Notes: a model not told the origin generated them from the sequence alone. Shown: positions 26,753 to 35,250, counted from the first letter of the stretch. The stretch is 64,000 bases of DNA from Nocardiopsis_B mangrovi (GCF_042653925.1 NZ_JBHSFQ010000006.1:1-64000), one strand, 5' to 3'. Translations and numbers: made by a program.

Positions 26753-27694
26753 GTGACCGCTACTACCGCCATAACCGTACGGGTACCCGCGAAGGTGAAC
26801 CTTCAGCTGGCGGTGGGGCCTGCGCGCGAAGATGGATACCACGATCTGGTCAATGTGTTCCACGCTGTTGCGCTGTTCGACGAGGTTACCGTTCGTGAGC
26901 CGCGCCCGCGCGCAGAGCTCCCCCTCGTCGGGCTGAGCGTCTCGGGGGATCTCGGACCGCATCTCGCCCGCGTCCCGCTCGACGCCACCAACCTGGCGGC
27001 GCGCGCCGCGCGTCTCGTGGCACGTGAGACGGCGTCCGCCACCCCGGTCGAACTGCACCTGCACAAGCGGATCCCCGTCGCCGGGGGGATGGCGGGCGGC
27101 AGCGCCGACGCCGCCGGCGCGCTTGTGGCATGCAACACATTCTGGTCCGCGGGCCTCTCCGACGGCGATCTCCTGGCGCTCGCCGCCGAACTGGGCAGCG
27201 ACGTCGCCTTCCCCCTCGTGGGCGGGACCGCCGTGGGGACCGGCCGCGGGGAGGTGCTCACCCCCGCCGACAGCCCCGGGCGCTACCACTGGGTCTTCGC
27301 CCTGGCCGAGGGCGGGCTGTCCACGCCGGACGTGTTCGGCGAATACGACCGGCTGCGCCCCGGGGCCCCGGAGCCGGCCGGCGATCCGGAGCTGATGGCG
27401 GCGCTGGCCGCGGGCGACGCCGCGCGCCTGGGCGCGGCGCTCTCCAACGACCTGGAACGCGCCGCGCTGTCCCTGCGCCCCGACCTGGCCGGCGTCCTGG
27501 CGGCCGGCCGCGCCGCCGGCGCGCTGGGGGCCATCGTCTCGGGATCGGGGCCCACCTGCGCGTTCCTCGCCGCGTCGGCAGCGGAGGCCGCAGAGATCGC
27601 CGCCGCCCTCGACGCCTCGGGGCGGTGCGCGGCCACCGTCACCACCCAGGGGCACGCCGACGGCGCGCGGGTCGTGGACCCCGCGGAGGACTGA
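26753..27694 (+). CDS. ispE: 4-diphosphocytidyl-2-C-methyl-D-erythritol kinase IspE
   Basis: The 313-residue GHMP kinase catalyses the ATP-dependent step of the MEP isoprenoid pathway. It shows VRVPAKVNLQLAVG at the start, the ATP loop PVAGGMAGGSADAAGAL and LGSDVAFPLVGGTAVGTGRG, and the third GHMP motif AIVSGSGPTCAFL. Family length and context (rpfB-rsmA-ispE) agree. The GTG at 26753 is selected because the conserved VPAKVNL begins ten residues later. Confidence 0.95.
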   Translation: MTATTAITVRVPAKVNLQLAVGPAREDGYHDLVNVFHAVALFDEVTVREPRPRAELPLVGLSVSGDLGPHLARVPLDATNLAARAARLVARETASATPVELHLHKRIPVAGGMAGGSADAAGALVACNTFWSAGLSDGDLLALAAELGSDVAFPLVGGTAVGTGRGEVLTPADSPGRYHWVFALAEGGLSTPDVFGEYDRLRPGAPEPAGDPELMAALAAGDAARLGAALSNDLERAALSLRPDLAGVLAAGRAAGALGAIVSGSGPTCAFLAASAAEAAEIAAALDASGRCAATVTTQGHADGARVVDPAED

Positions 27695-27718
27695 CCCGGG
27701 CCCCGCGCCCCGGTCCGC

Positions 27719-28180
27719 TCACACCCCGCCCTCGCGCGCGGGCTTGAGCAGCGGAGCGCCGGGCCCCTGCGCGGCCAAGACGTCGTCCTGGTTCTGCAGC
27801 GTGCACGACTTCAACGACAGGCAGCCGCACCCGATGCACTCCGCGAGCCGGTCGCGCAGCCGCTGGAGCGCGTCGATGCGGGTGTCCAGTTCGGTCTGCC
27901 ACTGCTCCGACAGCCGGGCCCAGTCGGCCACCGTGGGCGTGCGGCCGTCGGGCAGCGTGCGCAGCGCCCCGTGGATCTGCCCGAGGGTCAGCCCCACCCG
28001 CTGGGCGGCGGAGATGAACGCCAGCCGGCGCAGCGTGTTGCGGTGGTAGCGGCGCTGGTTGCCCGAGGTGCGTTCGGCCGCGATCAGCCCGCGGTCCTCG
28101 TAGAAGCGCAGGGTCGTCGGCGGAACGCCACTGCGCTCGGCGAGCTGACCGATGCTCAGGCGGATCGGCAAGTGGGACAC
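27719..28180 (-). CDS. soxR: redox-sensing regulator SoxR (MerR family)
   Basis: The 153-residue product has an N-terminal MerR helix-turn-helix (LSIGQLAERSGVPPTTLRFY), a dimerisation helix and the iron-sulfur cluster motif CIGCGCLSLKSC, matching Cys-x2-Cys-x-Cys-x5-Cys of SoxR. The [2Fe-2S] cluster senses superoxide and redox-cycling compounds; in actinobacteria it mostly responds to the cell's own redox-active metabolites. The GTG at 28180 follows GGAGGAT. It is divergent from the transketolase pair and shares with it a SoxR box at 28221-28240, so both autoregulation and control of the pair are likely. Confidence 0.95.
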   Translation of the reverse strand: MSHLPIRLSIGQLAERSGVPPTTLRFYEDRGLIAAERTSGNQRRYHRNTLRRLAFISAAQRVGLTLGQIHGALRTLPDGRTPTVADWARLSEQWQTELDTRIDALQRLRDRLAECIGCGCLSLKSCTLQNQDDVLAAQGPGAPLLKPAREGGV

Positions 28181-28217
28181 GTCACATCCTCCGGGGCGTC
28201 CGGGCGGGATCGGGCGG

Positions 28218-28248
28218 TTGACCTCTAGTTAACTCGAAGTCCGAGACT
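28218..28248 (+). promoter_or_regulatory. SoxR box within the promoter of the transketolase pair
   Basis: ACCTCTAGTTAACTCGAAGT (28221-28240) matches 17 of 20 positions of the classical SoxR site ACCTCAAGTTAACTTGAGGT, including the central GTTAAC. It sits between a -35 TTGACC (28218-28223) and a -10 GAGACT (28243-28248) with a 19-bp spacer, the stretched spacing that MerR-family activators correct. The predicted start point falls on or next to the ATG at 28255. The site was matched by eye against the enteric consensus as I remember it. Confidence 0.8.
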
Positions 28249-28254
28249 GGGCGC

Positions 28255-28947
28255 ATGTCCACGACGACGCTCACCCGTTACGCAGACCTGCCGGCGCTCA
28301 TCGGGCTCATGACCGGCGACGAGAAGCACCAGGCCGCGGCCGAGTCGACGCTCGACGCGCTGTGGGTGCTCTACGACCGCGTCCTCGACATCACCCCCGA
28401 GACCGCCGACCACCCCGACCGCGACCGCTTCCTGCTGTCCAAAGGACACGGCCCGGCCGCCTACTACGCCGTCCTCGCCGCCAAGGGGTTCATCGACGTC
28501 CGCACGCTCCGCCGCTGGGCGGAGTTCGACTCCCCCCTGGGCCACCACCCCGACCGGGTCCTCGTCCCCGGAGCCGAGATCGGCAGCGGCTCCCTCGGGC
28601 ACGGGCTCGGCCTCGCGGTCGGCACGCACCTGGGCCTGCGCGCCCAGGGCCGCACCACACCGCGCGTGTTCGTACTGGTCGGCGACGCCGAACTCGACGA
28701 AGGCAGCAACCACGAGGCCATCGCCGTCGCCGGCCGCCTGGGCCTCGACGGCCTCACCACCATCGTCATCGACAACCGGTCGGCCACCCACGGCTGGCCC
28801 GGCGGCATCACCGAGCGGTTCGCCCGCGAAGGCTGGGCCGCGCGCTCCGTCAGCGGACGCGACCACACCGCGCTGTACGAGGCGCTGACCCTGCCGCACC
28901 ACGGCCGCCCCCTCGCCGTCGTCGCCCGCGTGAACCCGAAGGGATGA
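28255..28947 (+). CDS. transketolase N-terminal (thiamine diphosphate-binding) subunit
   Basis: The 230-residue protein corresponds to the first third of transketolase. It has SKGHGPAAYYAVLAAKG, GSGSLGHGLGLAVGTHLGLR and the ThDP motif VGDAELDEGSNHEA (GDxxxxEG). It would pair with the next gene to form a split transketolase moving two-carbon units between sugars. The ATG at 28255 has no ribosome site and lies about where transcription should start, so the mRNA is probably leaderless. Its stop overlaps the next gene (ATGA), so translation is coupled. SoxR control is inferred from the promoter site. Confidence 0.92.
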   Translation: MSTTTLTRYADLPALIGLMTGDEKHQAAAESTLDALWVLYDRVLDITPETADHPDRDRFLLSKGHGPAAYYAVLAAKGFIDVRTLRRWAEFDSPLGHHPDRVLVPGAEIGSGSLGHGLGLAVGTHLGLRAQGRTTPRVFVLVGDAELDEGSNHEAIAVAGRLGLDGLTTIVIDNRSATHGWPGGITERFAREGWAARSVSGRDHTALYEALTLPHHGRPLAVVARVNPKG

Positions 28948-29897
28948 AGGCCATGACCATCGCAGCACCGGAGCAGCAGCACGTCGTCGACCAGCCGATG
29001 CGCGACACCTTCGCGGCGACCACCGTCGCCGCGCTCGACACCGACCCCCGCCTGGCCGTCGTGCTCGCCGACATCTCGGCCGACCGGTTCGCCGAGGCCG
29101 CGGCCCGCCACCCCGGCCGGGTCGTCAACGTCGGCATCCGCGAGCAGCTGCTCATCGGCGTCGCCGGCGGGCTGGCGCTCACGGGCATGCGCCCGATCGC
29201 GCACACCTTCGCGCCCTTCCTCATCGAACGCCCCTTCGAGCAGGTGAAGCTCGACCTCGGACACCAGGACGCGGGCGCCGTCCTGGTCAGCAGCGGCGCC
29301 TCCTACGACGGCGCCGGCTACGGGCGCACCCACATGGCGCCCGGCGACGTCGCCCTCCTCGACACCCTCCCCGGCTGGACTGTGCACGTCCCCGGCCACG
29401 CCACCGAGGCGGCGCGCCTGCTGGAGACCGCCTTCCGCGGCGACGACCGGGTCTACGTGCGGCTGACCGAGCGGGGCAACGCGGCGGCGCGGCCCGTCGG
29501 CCAGGGCCTGGTGGCGGTCCGCGCCGGATCGGCGCGCTCCAGCGGCGTCGTGGTGGCGGTCGGGCCGATGCTGGACCGGGTGCTCGCCGCCACCGAGGGA
29601 CTGGACGTGACGGTGGCCTACGCCGCCACCGTCCGGCCCTTCGACCGCGCCGGGCTCAACCGGCTGGTCGCGGCGGCGGGGCAGGCCGACGTCCTCATGG
29701 TCGAGCCCTACCTGGAGGGCACCTCGGCGCACGAGGTCGGCGCGGCGCTCGCCGACCGCCGCCACCGCCAGCGGTCCCTCGGGGTGGGCCGGGCGGACGA
29801 GCTGCGCGCCTACGGCGACGCCGCCGACCACGACCGCGCGCACGGACTGGACACGGCGGGCATCGCGGCGGCGGCCCGGGAGTTCTTCCTGGTCTGA
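28944..29897 (+). CDS. transketolase C-terminal (pyrimidine-binding) subunit
   Basis: The 317-residue protein holds the pyrimidine-binding and C-terminal domains of a split transketolase: GIREQLLIGVAGGLALTGMR carries the catalytic Glu (REQ), then HTFAPFLIERPFEQVKLD. The C-terminal domain has VVAVGPMLDRVLAA and MVEPYLEGTSAHE. The ATG at 28944 overlaps the upstream stop by four bases; a second ATG three codons later is an alternative. This type of split pair can be specialised for pentoses or secondary metabolism; here the redox regulator suggests stress-induced pentose-phosphate flux. Confidence 0.92.
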   Translation: MKAMTIAAPEQQHVVDQPMRDTFAATTVAALDTDPRLAVVLADISADRFAEAAARHPGRVVNVGIREQLLIGVAGGLALTGMRPIAHTFAPFLIERPFEQVKLDLGHQDAGAVLVSSGASYDGAGYGRTHMAPGDVALLDTLPGWTVHVPGHATEAARLLETAFRGDDRVYVRLTERGNAAARPVGQGLVAVRAGSARSSGVVVAVGPMLDRVLAATEGLDVTVAYAATVRPFDRAGLNRLVAAAGQADVLMVEPYLEGTSAHEVGAALADRRHRQRSLGVGRADELRAYGDAADHDRAHGLDTAGIAAAAREFFLV

Positions 29898-30037
29898 CGG
29901 TCCCGGGCGCGTCCGGAGCGCCCCCGCGGCCGGGGCGCGGCAGGGGGCGCCGCGGGGACGGGGCCGCGCCACCTGCCGGGTCCCTCGGGGCGCGGTTGGT
30001 CCGCTCCGTCCTCCGGGGCGGCGACAATGGACTCAAG

Positions 30038-31843
30038 ATGAATCTGATCAACCTTCAGGACGTGTGCCTCGCCTACGGCCCCCTGGTCCTGCTCGACGGC
30101 GTCTCGCTCGGCGTGGAGGAGGGCGACCGCATCGGGGTGGTGGGCCGCAACGGCGGCGGCAAGTCCACCCTCGTCTCCGTGATCGCCGCCCTCACCGAAC
30201 CCGACTCCGGCCGGGTGATCCACGGCCGCGGCCTGCGTGTGGGCTTCCTGCACCAGCGCGACACCTTCCCCGAGGACACCGTGGGCGACTTCGTCCTCGG
30301 CGAGCGCGCCGAGCACGAGTGGGCCGGCGACGCCCGCGTCCGCGACGTCCTGCGCGGGCTGCTCAGCGGGTGGACCCTGGACACCCCGATGGACGCCCTG
30401 TCCGGCGGGGAGCGCCGCCGCGCCACCCTCGCCCGGCTGCTCATCGAGACCCACGACGTCATCGTCCTGGACGAGCCGACCAACCACCTCGACATCGAGG
30501 CCATCGCCTGGCTCGCCGAGCACGTGCGCGGGCGCCGCGAGGCGCTGGTGGTCGTCACCCACGACCGGTGGTTCCTGGACGCGGTGACCACGCACACGTG
30601 GGAGGTCGTCGACGGCCGGGTGGAGCGCTACGAGGGCGGTTACGCCGCCTACGTGCTGGCCAAGGCCGAGCGGCAGCGGCTGGCCGCCGCCGCCGAGGAG
30701 CGCCGCCAGAACCTGATGCGCAAGGAGCTCGCCTGGCTGCGGCGCGGCCCGCCCGCGCGGACGTCCAAGCCGAAGTTCCGCATAGAGGCGGCCAACTCGC
30801 TCATCGCCGACGAGCCCCCGGTGCGCGACACCGTCGAGCTGGTGCGGTTCGCCAGCTCGCGCCTCGGCAAGACCGTGATCGACGTCAAGGACCTGGTGCT
30901 CACGGCGGGCGGCCAGGTGCTCGTCGACGGCGTCACCTGGCAGCTCGGCCCGGGCGACCGGATCGGCCTGGTCGGTGTCAACGGCTCGGGCAAGACCACG
31001 CTGCTGCGTGCCCTCTCCGGCGAGCGCGAGCCCGACGGCGGGTCGGTCCGCCGCGGCAAGACGGTCAACCTCGCGCACCTGTCGCAGAACCTGGACGAGC
31101 TGGCCGCCGACCGGCGCCCCCTGGAGGCCGTGGAGGAGGTCCGCAAGTACGTCACCATCGGGCGCAAGGAGTACTCCGCCAGCCAGATGCTGGAGCGCTT
31201 CGGGTTCCGCGGCGAGCGGCAGTGGACCCCGATCGGCGACCTGTCGGGCGGTGAGCGGCGCCGCCTCCAGCTGCTGCGGCTGCTGATGGACGAGCCGAAC
31301 GTCCTCCTGCTCGACGAGCCCACCAACGACCTCGACATCGAGACGCTGACCGAGCTGGAGGACCTGCTCGACGGCTGGCCGGGGTCGCTGGTGCTGGTGA
31401 GCCACGACCGGTACTTCCTGGAGCGCATCACCGACCGCGTGCTGGCGCTCATGGGCGACACGTCGCTGGTGTTCCTGCCGGGCGGTATCGACGAGTACCT
31501 GGCCAGGAGGGCCGAGGCCGCCGACACCGGCACCGTGCCCGTGAAGGGCGAGTCGGCGGAGCGGGCCGAAGCCGCGGCCGGAGCGGGGACCCCGCAGACG
31601 GCGGCGGCCGCGCCGGCCGTGTCGGCGGCGGAGCGCCGCGCGGCCCAGAAGGAGATGCAGCGCACGGAGCGCCGCATGGACCGCATCGGCGCGCGCGAGA
31701 CCGAACTCCACACCCTGATGGCCGAGGCCGCCGACGACTACACCCGCCTCGCCGACCTGGACGCGGAACTGAAGACCCTCCAGGCCGAGAAGGCGGACCT
31801 GGAAGAGGCCTGGCTGGCGGCCGCGGAGCAACTGGGGGAGTGA
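30038..31843 (+). CDS. ABC-F family ATPase (ribosome-associated)
   Basis: The 601-residue protein has two ABC cassettes without membrane domains. Cassette 1 has GRNGGGKSTL (Walker A), LSGGERRRATLARLL (signature) and IVLDEPTNHLD. Cassette 2 has GVNGSGKTTLL, LSGGERRRLQLLRLL and LLLDEPTNDLD. The linker between them is rich in Arg and Lys (KAERQRLAAAAEERRQ), the P-site tRNA interaction motif in ABC-F proteins. A coiled-coil C-terminus ends the protein, as in Uup. It acts on the ribosome to relieve stalling or resist antibiotics; the subgroup is uncertain. The ATG at 30038 is chosen for the MNLINLQDVCLAYG start. Confidence 0.93.
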   Translation: MNLINLQDVCLAYGPLVLLDGVSLGVEEGDRIGVVGRNGGGKSTLVSVIAALTEPDSGRVIHGRGLRVGFLHQRDTFPEDTVGDFVLGERAEHEWAGDARVRDVLRGLLSGWTLDTPMDALSGGERRRATLARLLIETHDVIVLDEPTNHLDIEAIAWLAEHVRGRREALVVVTHDRWFLDAVTTHTWEVVDGRVERYEGGYAAYVLAKAERQRLAAAAEERRQNLMRKELAWLRRGPPARTSKPKFRIEAANSLIADEPPVRDTVELVRFASSRLGKTVIDVKDLVLTAGGQVLVDGVTWQLGPGDRIGLVGVNGSGKTTLLRALSGEREPDGGSVRRGKTVNLAHLSQNLDELAADRRPLEAVEEVRKYVTIGRKEYSASQMLERFGFRGERQWTPIGDLSGGERRRLQLLRLLMDEPNVLLLDEPTNDLDIETLTELEDLLDGWPGSLVLVSHDRYFLERITDRVLALMGDTSLVFLPGGIDEYLARRAEAADTGTVPVKGESAERAEAAAGAGTPQTAAAAPAVSAAERRAAQKEMQRTERRMDRIGARETELHTLMAEAADDYTRLADLDAELKTLQAEKADLEEAWLAAAEQLGE

Positions 31844-31848
31844 CACAT

Positions 31849-31882
31849 CCTGTGGGGCCGGGCGACGCTCCGGACCCACAGG
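31849..31882. terminator. bidirectional terminator, ABC-F gene / Rpn-like gene
   Basis: CCTGTGGG and CCCACAGG arms, continued by CCGG/CCGG with one mismatch on each side, form a hairpin in the 40-bp convergent gap. Confidence 0.65.
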
Positions 31883-31883
31883 G

Positions 31884-32747
31884 TCAGCTTTCGAGGTCGA
31901 GGTCCAGGTCGTCAAGGCTTCCGGCGATGACGGCTTGCCGGAGCCAAAGGCCGAGAAGGTAGGTGTCCTTGCAGTCCATGATGCGGGCGCGCGCCGGTTC
32001 GGGGACCTCGATACCGCGCTCGGTGAGGACGGCTACGATGCTTTTGGCCTCGCCCAACGCCTCGCCGTCGGAATGGCCGGCGCCGTAGTACTTCTTGGCG
32101 AAGTCGGACTGATAGGTGTAGGTCCCGGTCGCCATCAGTTCCTCCAGGTACTTCCGAGCGGCCTCTGGCAGCGCCGCGTGAACGAAATCAGTGTAGTTCT
32201 GTTGGAGCTCTGGGGGGATCTTCCGCAGCGAGTTGAAGAAGACCTCGACCACACGCTGGTCGGAGCTGTGTGCCATGGCGGACAGCGCCGCCAGTTCCGG
32301 TGCTTCGTCGGCTTCCGCTTGAGTGAGGACAGGCATGTTCCGCGGGCTGACGACCAACGGAGTGAAGACGAAGCCCGGATGGCCCATGGGGATGGGAGTC
32401 CGGCACCAGTCCGCGGTGGCATCATCGGGGCACACGGTCAGCAGCGCGACGGGGCTGCGCTTTCTTGCGCGCAGGGTGGTCTGATAAACAGGCCAGCTCC
32501 AGCGCTTGTTCGGATCCCGGCCGCGTTGGACCTCGACGACCACGGACATCACCTCGTCATCCTTGACAAGGGTGACGACCGCGTCTGCGCGGTACTCGGT
32601 GGGAGTGGTGTCGGTCAGGTCGGCAGAGTCCAGACGCGCTTCGCTGAACTCGGGCACGAGGGCTCCGGCCTCGTTCAGCAGCAGCGGGGCAAGGGTCGGC
32701 CTGTTGTGGAACAGCTGAATGAGCCATTCATGCTCTTGAGAAGGCAT
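31884..32747 (-). CDS. putative PD-(D/E)XK (Rpn/transposase-related) nuclease-like protein
   Basis: The 287-residue product starts MPSQEHEWLIQLFHNRPTLA. Residues about 50-75 read TEYRADAVVTLV followed by SVVVEVQRGRDPNKRWSWP, an Asp...Glu-x-Gln arrangement typical of PD-(D/E)XK nucleases of the Rpn type. The C-terminus (YYGAGHSDGEALGEAKS to ERGIEVPEPARARI) resembles the region after the nuclease core in these proteins, where a helix ending in Gly-Glu-Ala repeats is common. These genes are abundant in streptomycetes and related genera. Codon use is less GC-biased than the neighbours, suggesting later acquisition. Biochemical function is unproven. Confidence 0.65.
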   Translation of the reverse strand: MPSQEHEWLIQLFHNRPTLAPLLLNEAGALVPEFSEARLDSADLTDTTPTEYRADAVVTLVKDDEVMSVVVEVQRGRDPNKRWSWPVYQTTLRARKRSPVALLTVCPDDATADWCRTPIPMGHPGFVFTPLVVSPRNMPVLTQAEADEAPELAALSAMAHSSDQRVVEVFFNSLRKIPPELQQNYTDFVHAALPEAARKYLEELMATGTYTYQSDFAKKYYGAGHSDGEALGEAKSIVAVLTERGIEVPEPARARIMDCKDTYLLGLWLRQAVIAGSLDDLDLDLES

Positions 32748-32829
32748 GAGTGGAAGCTATCGGGGAAATGAATCCACGATGGCGGATCCAAGGTCTTTCG
32801 TGGGAATCCCCCGTCGACGGGTATTTAGG

Positions 32830-33324
32830 TCAATCCCATTCATCCAATGGGGACAATATTGACCGCAGGAGTCGGGCCAGAACACGCCTGTCTTCGGGTG
32901 AAACGCCCGAAAGGAGGGATTCCTCGTACGTCAGGAGATCCGCCAGTGCCGCGTCGACGCGTTCCCTGCCCCCGTTGGACAGGCGCACAAGGACGCCGCG
33001 CTTGTCGGCGGGGTCGGGGTGGCGGCGGACGAGGCCGGCGGCCGCCAGGCGGTCGATGCGGTTGGTCATGGTGCCCGATGTGACCAGGGTGGCGCGGAGC
33101 AGGCGTCCGGGGCTCAGCTCGTAGGGCGGGCCCGACCGGCGGAGTTCGGCCAGGACGTCGAACTCCCAGGGCTCCAGGTCGTGGTCGGTGAACACCGTGC
33201 GGCGGGCGCGGTCGAGGTGGCGGGCCAGCCGGGAGACCCGGCTGAGGACCTGGAGTGGCTCGACGTCGAGGTCCGGGCGCTCGGTACGCCACGCCTCGAC
33301 CAGACCGTCAACCTCGTCGCGCAT
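32830..33324 (-). CDS. MarR-family transcriptional regulator
   Basis: The 164-residue winged-helix protein has RRTVFTDHDLEPWEFDVLAELR, LSPGRLLRATLVTSGTMTNR (recognition region), IDRLAAAGLVRRHPDPADKRG and GVLVRLSNGG (wing). The ligand is unknown. A TTGATATCAA-centred palindrome lies 15 bp upstream of the ATG, a typical MarR autoregulatory operator. No divergent target gene is present, so the regulon must lie elsewhere or be the gene itself. Confidence 0.92.
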   Translation of the reverse strand: MRDEVDGLVEAWRTERPDLDVEPLQVLSRVSRLARHLDRARRTVFTDHDLEPWEFDVLAELRRSGPPYELSPGRLLRATLVTSGTMTNRIDRLAAAGLVRRHPDPADKRGVLVRLSNGGRERVDAALADLLTYEESLLSGVSPEDRRVLARLLRSILSPLDEWD

Positions 33325-33338
33325 ACCGGCAGTTTATC

Positions 33339-33352
33339 TCTTGATATCAAGA
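33339..33352 (-). promoter_or_regulatory. MarR operator and adjacent promoter
   Basis: TCTTGATATCAAGA is a perfect 14-bp palindrome. On the minus strand it runs straight into TAAACT, a -10-like hexamer that ends six bases before the marR ATG at 33324. Binding would block RNA polymerase, and the mRNA would be leaderless. Inferred from layout. Confidence 0.65.
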
Positions 33353-33397
33353 TAGCCGCGCCGTGCCCAGAGGGCCGGCGCTCTCGCCCCGCCGTGC

Positions 33398-33427
33398 CCA
33401 TCGGGACGGGCTCTCCCGTCCCGATGG
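33398..33427 (-). terminator. terminator after the TetR gene
   Basis: Arms CCATCGGGACGGG and CCCGTCCCGATGG (13 bp, perfect) with a CTCT loop sit just past the tetR stop at 33434. Confidence 0.75.
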
Positions 33428-33433
33428 TAGCGG

Positions 33434-34096
33434 TCACTCGCCCCGGCGCCTGCGCGGCGGGGCGCTGTCGAGCCGCGGCCGTGACTCCAGGTTGGACAGG
33501 CCGTTCCAGGCCAGGTTCACCAGGTGCGCGGCGACGACGTCGCGCTTGGGCTTGCGGACCTCCAGCCACCACTGGCCGGTCAGCGCCACCATCCCTACCA
33601 GCGACTGCGCGTAGAGCGGGGCGAGCTTGGGGTCATAGCCCCGCTCCCGGAACTCCTCGGCGAGGATGTGCTCGACCTGGGTCGCGATGTCGCTGATCAG
33701 GCTGGCGAAGCTGCCCGTTCCGGACGCCGCGTGGGAGTCGCGCGCCAGGATGCGGAACCCCTGGCTGCTCTCCTCCACGTACTGGAGGAGGGCCGACGCC
33801 GCGTTCTCGATCTTGCCGCGGGCGTGGTCGGCGGTCAGGGACTCGCCGACCATGCCCAGCAGCTTCTGCATCTCCCGGTCCACGACGACGGCGTAGATGC
33901 CCTCTTTGCCGCCGAAATGCTCGTAGACGACGGGCTTGGAGACACCGGCGCGAGCCGCGATCTCCTCGACGGAGGCGGCATCGAAGCCGCGCTCGGCGAA
34001 GAGCTCCCGACCGATGTCGAGAAGCTGCTCCCGGCGCTCCTTGCCGGTCATGCGCTTCCTACGCGACCGGCTCTTCTGCTCGCTTCCGGCTCCCAT
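33434..34096 (-). CDS. TetR-family regulator next to the fatty-acid desaturase gene
   Basis: The 220-residue product has a basic N-terminus (QKSRSRRKRMTGKERREQLL), then the TetR helix-turn-helix GFDAASVEEIAARAGVSKPV and YEHFGGKEGIYAVVV. The rest is the helical ligand-binding domain. It lies 62 bp downstream of the desaturase gene on the same strand, so the two are likely cotranscribed. A palindrome before the desaturase start is the probable operator. Related regulators control unsaturated fatty acid synthesis and respond to acyl-CoAs; the ligand here is inferred. The ATG at 34096 is used, with a GTG nine bases upstream as an alternative. Confidence 0.9.
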   Translation of the reverse strand: MGAGSEQKSRSRRKRMTGKERREQLLDIGRELFAERGFDAASVEEIAARAGVSKPVVYEHFGGKEGIYAVVVDREMQKLLGMVGESLTADHARGKIENAASALLQYVEESSQGFRILARDSHAASGTGSFASLISDIATQVEHILAEEFRERGYDPKLAPLYAQSLVGMVALTGQWWLEVRKPKRDVVAAHLVNLAWNGLSNLESRPRLDSAPPRRRRGE

Positions 34097-34158
34097 GACG
34101 GCCACTCACCCTAGTAGCTCGAACGGCGCTGTCTCGTAGCTTCCCGCGGAACCCGGCC

Positions 34159-35118
34159 TCAGGCGCTGACGCGCTTGGCCTCGAGGCGCTCGGCGTTGGG
34201 CCAGCGGACCTTGGTCGCCCACCCCAGCTTCTCGAACGTCCAGATGACGCGCGCGGAGATATCGATCTGGCCCTTGAGCACACCGTGGCGTGCGCAGGTG
34301 GGGTCGGCGTGGTGCAGGTTGTGCCAGGACTCCCCGAAGGAGGGGATGGCGAGCCACCACACGTTGCGCGACCGGTCGCGGACCTCGAAGTTCTCCTCGC
34401 CGATGGTGTGGCAGATCGAGTTGATGGACCACGTGACGTGGTGCAGCAGCGCGACGCGGACCAGCCCGGCCCAGAAGAACGCGGTGAGGGCGCCCCACCA
34501 GGACATCGTGACGAGACCGCCGATGAGCGCGGGGCCGCCCAGGCTGACGACCACCAGCGGGACGAACAGCTTGTCGACCAGGCGGATGTCCTTGTCCTTG
34601 AGCAGGTCGGGGGCGAACCGCTTGGGCGAGGTCCTCTCCTCGTCGAGGTAGAGCCAGGCCATGTGGGCGTAGTAGAGGCCCTTGGCGACCGAGCGCCAGT
34701 CGTCGCCGAAGCGCCAGGGCGAGTGGGGGTCGCCTTCGGCGTCGGCGTACTTGTGGTGGCGGCGGTGGTCGGCGACCCACTTGATGACGCTGCCCTGGAT
34801 GGCCAGGCTCCCGGCGACGCCGAGCGCGATGCGCAGCCCGCGGTTGGCCTTGAAGGAGCCGTGGGTGAAGTGCCGGTGGTAGCCGACCGTGATGCCCAGG
34901 CCGCTGATGAGGTAGAAGACGACACCGATGGCGACGTCGGTCATGGTCAGGCCCCAGCCCCAGGCGACCGGCACGGCCGCGGCCAGCGCCAGGAGGGGGA
35001 TGAAGACGAACGCGAAGACGGTGTAGCGCTCCGCCTTGCCCCGGCCCTCGGGATCCAGCTCGGGTTCGGGAGTGCGCTTGCTCGCGTCGTCGAGCCCGGT
35101 CTCGGGTACTGCGGTCAT
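34159..35118 (-). CDS. acyl-CoA (stearoyl-type delta-9) fatty acid desaturase
   Basis: The 319-residue membrane di-iron enzyme has three histidine boxes: HRHFTH (81-86), HRRHH (118-122) and HNLHH (266-270). Two hairpins of membrane helices are visible (YTVFAFVFIPLLALAAAVP; LFVPLVVVSLGGPALIGGLV). It introduces a cis double bond into acyl-CoA or acyl-lipid chains to adjust membrane fluidity. The ATG at 35118 follows GGTGGGG. An electron donor is not encoded nearby. The TetR gene downstream probably regulates it through the site at 35214-35250. Confidence 0.94.
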   Translation of the reverse strand: MTAVPETGLDDASKRTPEPELDPEGRGKAERYTVFAFVFIPLLALAAAVPVAWGWGLTMTDVAIGVVFYLISGLGITVGYHRHFTHGSFKANRGLRIALGVAGSLAIQGSVIKWVADHRRHHKYADAEGDPHSPWRFGDDWRSVAKGLYYAHMAWLYLDEERTSPKRFAPDLLKDKDIRLVDKLFVPLVVVSLGGPALIGGLVTMSWWGALTAFFWAGLVRVALLHHVTWSINSICHTIGEENFEVRDRSRNVWWLAIPSFGESWHNLHHADPTCARHGVLKGQIDISARVIWTFEKLGWATKVRWPNAERLEAKRVSA

Positions 35119-35213
35119 ATCCCCACCTAGTTCATGACGGCCGTGCGACAGGAGGGGTGTGGACGCGCGGGGTCCCGCTTCCGCCACCCGACCGCCCGGC
35201 GGTCGCCGTAACT

Positions 35214-35250
35214 GCTACCTACGTAACCGTAACCTACGCTCTCGTAGGTT
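35214..35250 (-). promoter_or_regulatory. TetR-type operator of the desaturase operon
   Basis: AACCTACG-CTCT-CGTAGGTT (35231-35250) is a perfect inverted repeat. An additional direct CCTACG half-site lies at 35218-35223, 15 bp away. The cluster lies about 100 bp upstream of the desaturase ATG. It is unusually AT-rich for the window, so it likely overlaps the promoter. Assignment to the adjacent TetR protein is inference. Confidence 0.6.
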
